Part shown: positions 61,525 through 64,000 of the stretch, one piece after another
Layout of the letters: each line of letters starts with the position of its first letter
How positions within the stretch are numbered: position 1 is the first letter of the stretch
Notes under the pieces: generated by a model
What the model saw: the letters and a program-made list of their open reading frames with translations, nothing else
What the model was told of the DNA's origin: nothing
Database searches by the model: none
Origin: Flavobacterium sp. PMTSA4
GTDB lineage: Bacteria > Bacteroidota > Bacteroidia > Flavobacteriales > Flavobacteriaceae
DNA length: 64,000 bases
Assembly: GCF_032098525.1 (NCBI RefSeq)
Contig: NZ_CP134890.1
Location: 186,001-250,000, forward strand
Direction of reading: 5' to 3'
Translations under genes and position numbers: made by a program

Positions 61525-63693
61525 TTACTTAGCTTGAACAAATTCTAATTCTTCTAAACTTACTTTTGAAGTGAAAACTCCATAATTGACTACTGCTTTA
61601 TTTTTTTCGATTTTATCTAAAGTTCCAATAGCTTTTCCGTCTATCATTCTAACTCTATCGCCAATTTTCAATACAACTTTTGGTTTTTCTGCTTCAATTT
61701 TTTGAGCTTTTATTTTCCTTTCCTTTTTTTCTATGCGTATTTTTTCAACTTTAACTTCAACTTCTTTAATGATTTCTTTTTTAACGACTTCAGCAGCTTT
61801 TTTCTCTTTAACGGTTACTTTTTTACGTTTAGAGTTTTCAATTTCAACCATTTTTAAGAATTCACCAATCAGAACTTTTTTGTCTTTATTGTTGAAATAT
61901 TTCTCTGAAATGTCGTCAATCTTTTGACCAATATAAATCAATCTTTGATTGGCATCATACAATTCTTGATATCGTTCTAGTTTATCTTGAATCTTTGCAT
62001 TGATGTTTTCTAACTTTTTACTTTCTTCTCTAGCTTTTCCTTCTTCCTCTTTGAGATTAAGTGAAGTTTTTTCTAGTTTTGAACGTTCTTTTTGAAGCGT
62101 AGCAATGGTTTTGTCAAAACGTACTTTTCCTTTTTCTATTTTCTTTTTGGCACGATTAATTAACCCAAATGGAATTCCATTTTTTTGAGCAACTTCAAAC
62201 GTAAACGAACTTCCAGCTTGTCCTAGCACTAATTTATACATTGGTTCTAATGACTTTTCGTCAAAAAGCATGTTAGCATTTGAGGCAAAAGGTAATTCGT
62301 TTGCTAATATTTTTAAATTTGAATAATGGGTAGTTATAATACCAAATGCTTCCCTATGATAAAACTCTTCTAAAAATATTTCTGCTAAAGCTCCACCAAG
62401 TTCAGGATCAGAACCTGTACCGAATTCATCAATCAGGAATAAGGTCTTTGCATTGCATTTTTTTAGAAAATAATTCATGTTTTTCAATCGATAACTATAT
62501 GTACTTAAATGATTTTCTATCGATTGGTTATCGCCAATGTCGGTTAGAATTCTATCAAAAAGAAAAGTTTCGCTACGTTCATGAACCGGAATTAAGATAC
62601 CACATTGCAGCATGAGTTGAAGTAAACCAATTGTTTTTAAAGAAATTGTTTTTCCACCAGCATTTGGACCAGAAATTACAATAATTCTATTTTCATTAGT
62701 TAATTCAATAGTTTGTGGATATGTTTTCTCTTTTTTTTCTAAATTGTTTAAATACAAAATAGGATGAAATGCTTCTCTAAAAAAAAGTCTTTTTTCTTTT
62801 GTAATTATTGGTAATATTGCATTGATTTTATTTGCATATTTAGCTTTTCCAGCAATAACATCAATATCACTTAAGAAATCCTGATACTGCCACAATAACT
62901 CCAAAAATGGTCTAATTTCGTTTGAAAGTTTCTTTAAGATTCTTGTAATTTCTTCTTTTTCTTCATATTCCAGATTACTTAAATCTCTTGAATAACGCAA
63001 AGTAGCTTCTGGTTCTATATAAGCAATACTTCCTGTTTTAGAACTACCAAGAATTGAACCTTTTACTTTTTTGCGATACATGGCTAAAACCGCTAAAACT
63101 CTTCTGTTTTCAACAAAACTTTCTTTGATTTCATCCAAATAACCCAAAGAATTATATTGACTTAAAGCTTGTCCGAAACTTTGATTTACTTTTCCTCTAA
63201 CAACATTCATGTCGCGACGAATATTGATTAAATCGGGCGAAGCATTATCTTTTATCTCACCATACTTATCAACTACTTCATCAATTTTTTGGATGATGAT
63301 TTTTGTAAACTCAACGTGTGAAGCTTTTTCGTTAAGTTTTGGATAATAGTCTTTGAATTTTTTCAAAAACAATAATAATGTATTAACTGTTTCCGAAAGC
63401 GTAGCAATTTTTCTAAAACTGCCGACTTCAAGAAAGCTATCTTCTATTGCAAGAAACTTGAAATCTTTGGATAAATTATCAAAACCATGATTTGGAATAG
63501 CATTATTGTTACTAAAAGAAGAAACATATTCCGAAGTTTGAAGCAAAGCGTTCATCAAACTTTCTTGGTCTTTTATAGGAACAATTTCTAAAGCTTTTTG
63601 TTTCCCCATTTCTGTGTTGCAACGCTCAGAAATAGTTTGTAAAACAGTAGTAAATTCTAAGTCTTTAAGTGTTTTATCAGTAACTGAAATCAT
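61525..63693 (-). CDS. mutS2: MutS2-type protein lacking the Smr domain
   Basis: This 722-residue member of the MutS2 family has the core domain (about 1-300), a MutS ATPase (about 310-510; Walker A SGPNAGGKTISL, residues 341-352; Walker B TLFLIDEFGTGSDPELGG), and a long coiled coil (about 520-650, Lys/Glu-rich). A KOW-like tail follows (VVLKIGDRVRMIDGKAIGTL). MutS2 usually ends in an Smr nuclease domain with LDLRG and HGxGxG motifs; here the protein stops about 30 residues after the KOW-like part and no such motifs exist. It probably acts on recombination intermediates or stalled ribosomes. It is divergent from ung. Confidence 0.92.
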   Translation of the reverse strand: MISVTDKTLKDLEFTTVLQTISERCNTEMGKQKALEIVPIKDQESLMNALLQTSEYVSSFSNNNAIPNHGFDNLSKDFKFLAIEDSFLEVGSFRKIATLSETVNTLLLFLKKFKDYYPKLNEKASHVEFTKIIIQKIDEVVDKYGEIKDNASPDLINIRRDMNVVRGKVNQSFGQALSQYNSLGYLDEIKESFVENRRVLAVLAMYRKKVKGSILGSSKTGSIAYIEPEATLRYSRDLSNLEYEEKEEITRILKKLSNEIRPFLELLWQYQDFLSDIDVIAGKAKYANKINAILPIITKEKRLFFREAFHPILYLNNLEKKEKTYPQTIELTNENRIIVISGPNAGGKTISLKTIGLLQLMLQCGILIPVHERSETFLFDRILTDIGDNQSIENHLSTYSYRLKNMNYFLKKCNAKTLFLIDEFGTGSDPELGGALAEIFLEEFYHREAFGIITTHYSNLKILANELPFASNANMLFDEKSLEPMYKLVLGQAGSSFTFEVAQKNGIPFGLINRAKKKIEKGKVRFDKTIATLQKERSKLEKTSLNLKEEEGKAREESKKLENINAKIQDKLERYQELYDANQRLIYIGQKIDDISEKYFNNKDKKVLIGEFLKMVEIENSKRKKVTVKEKKAAEVVKKEIIKEVEVKVEKIRIEKKERKIKAQKIEAEKPKVVLKIGDRVRMIDGKAIGTLDKIEKNKAVVNYGVFTSKVSLEELEFVQAK

Positions 63694-63709
63694 AAATTAT
63701 ATCTTAGCA

Positions 63710-63717
63710 CAAAGTTA
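63710..63717 (-). promoter_or_regulatory. Candidate -7 element of mutS2
   Basis: CAAAGTTA on the plus strand reads TAACTTTG on the minus strand, a TAnnTTTG match 16 nt before the mutS2 ATG (63693). Confidence 0.4.
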
Positions 63718-63734
63718 CAAAGTTTTAAACTATT

Positions 63735-63742
63735 TATATTTG
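63735..63742 (+). promoter_or_regulatory. -7 promoter element of ung
   Basis: TATATTTG, a TAnnTTTG match, 13 nt before the ATG at 63756; the leader would be very short. Confidence 0.5.
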
Positions 63743-63755
63743 TAAAAAAAGTAAA

Positions 63756-64000
63756 ATGCAATTCAATATCAAACCATCGTGGCAGGATTTTTTAGCATCG
63801 GAATTCGAGAAATCTTATTTTGTTTCTTTACTAAATTCTTTAGATGAAGAGTATGAAAATTACATTTGTTTTCCTCCAAAGGAGTTGATTTTTAATGCCT
63901 TTAATCAATTTGATGTCAATGAGTTGAAAGTAGTGATTATTGGTCAAGATCCGTATCATGGAGTAGGTGAAGCCAATGGTTTGTGTTTCTCTGTAAATGA
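63756..64000 (+). CDS. ung: Uracil-DNA glycosylase, 5' part (cut by the window end)
   Basis: From the ATG at 63756 the frame is open to the window edge (81 complete codons). The translation begins MQFNIKPSWQDFLASEFEK and reaches FPPKELIFNAF, then VVIIGQDPYHGVGEANGLCF. GQDPYHG is the water-activating motif of family 1 uracil-DNA glycosylases, which remove uracil from DNA; the Asp and His are catalytic-site residues. The rest of the gene, including the HPSPLS-type motif, lies outside. It is divergent from mutS2. Confidence 0.93.
   Translation, partial: MQFNIKPSWQDFLASEFEKSYFVSLLNSLDEEYENYICFPPKELIFNAFNQFDVNELKVVIIGQDPYHGVGEANGLCFSVN

Noticed and set aside
1..64000. Defence system, prophage, integrative element or tRNA-linked attachment site
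   Set aside because: No integrase, transposase, restriction, toxin-antitoxin, reverse transcriptase or tRNA sequence was recognised on either strand.

Overview
The window looks like chromosome from a member of the Flavobacteriaceae, most likely Flavobacterium. It is AT-rich, and coding genes lack strong Shine-Dalgarno sites. Several promoters carry the Bacteroidetes -7 element TAnnTTTG. Three loci encode type IX secretion (T9SS) cargo with C-terminal sorting domains. Lineage-typical genes include type III glutamine synthetase, BshA, split transketolase and a DUF4834 protein. No tRNA, rRNA, insertion sequence, prophage, CRISPR array or replication origin was seen.

Layout. 1-8.8 kb is mostly minus strand: DUF4242 protein, a VOC / small membrane protein / VIT transporter cluster, a ClC protein, gamma-glutamyltransferase overlapping an ACP-phosphodiesterase-like gene, and a propeller lipoprotein. 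8.8-10.9 kb holds a membrane-anchored winged-helix regulator beside a divergent gene, a lipoyl-like protein, and a 21-bp tandem array next to glmM. 12.6-16.4 kb holds a SprB-repeat T9SS protein, an outer-membrane protein and a DM13 lipoprotein. 16.7-22.2 kb is a surface-glycan operon (DUF4834, YfhO-like, glycosyltransferase, flippase). 24.6-33.8 kb is a giant T9SS adhesin with 24 nearly identical 255-bp HYR-like repeats, broken in unit 17 by one in-frame TAG that lies between two compensating indels.

34-50 kb is mostly housekeeping: TerC, glutamine synthetase III, three tandem double-OmpA-domain proteins, a PurM-like enzyme, split transketolase, a response regulator, tgt, an LptF/G permease, an EamA transporter, accA and dnaB. 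50-64 kb has an exported amidotransferase-like protein, a DPP-IV peptidase, bshA, small envelope proteins, an LpxH-like phosphoesterase, aroC, an SDF symporter, a third T9SS protein, a DCC-family protein, mutS2 and the 5' end of ung.

No clear defence or conflict system is present. The strongest candidates for something new are the homogenised giant adhesin array and its damaged unit, the 21-bp array beside glmM, the triplet of double-OmpA proteins, and several enzymes that lack textbook residues: TGT without its zinc cysteines, MutS2 without Smr, a lipoyl domain with a displaced lysine, and a ClC with Val in place of the proton glutamate.
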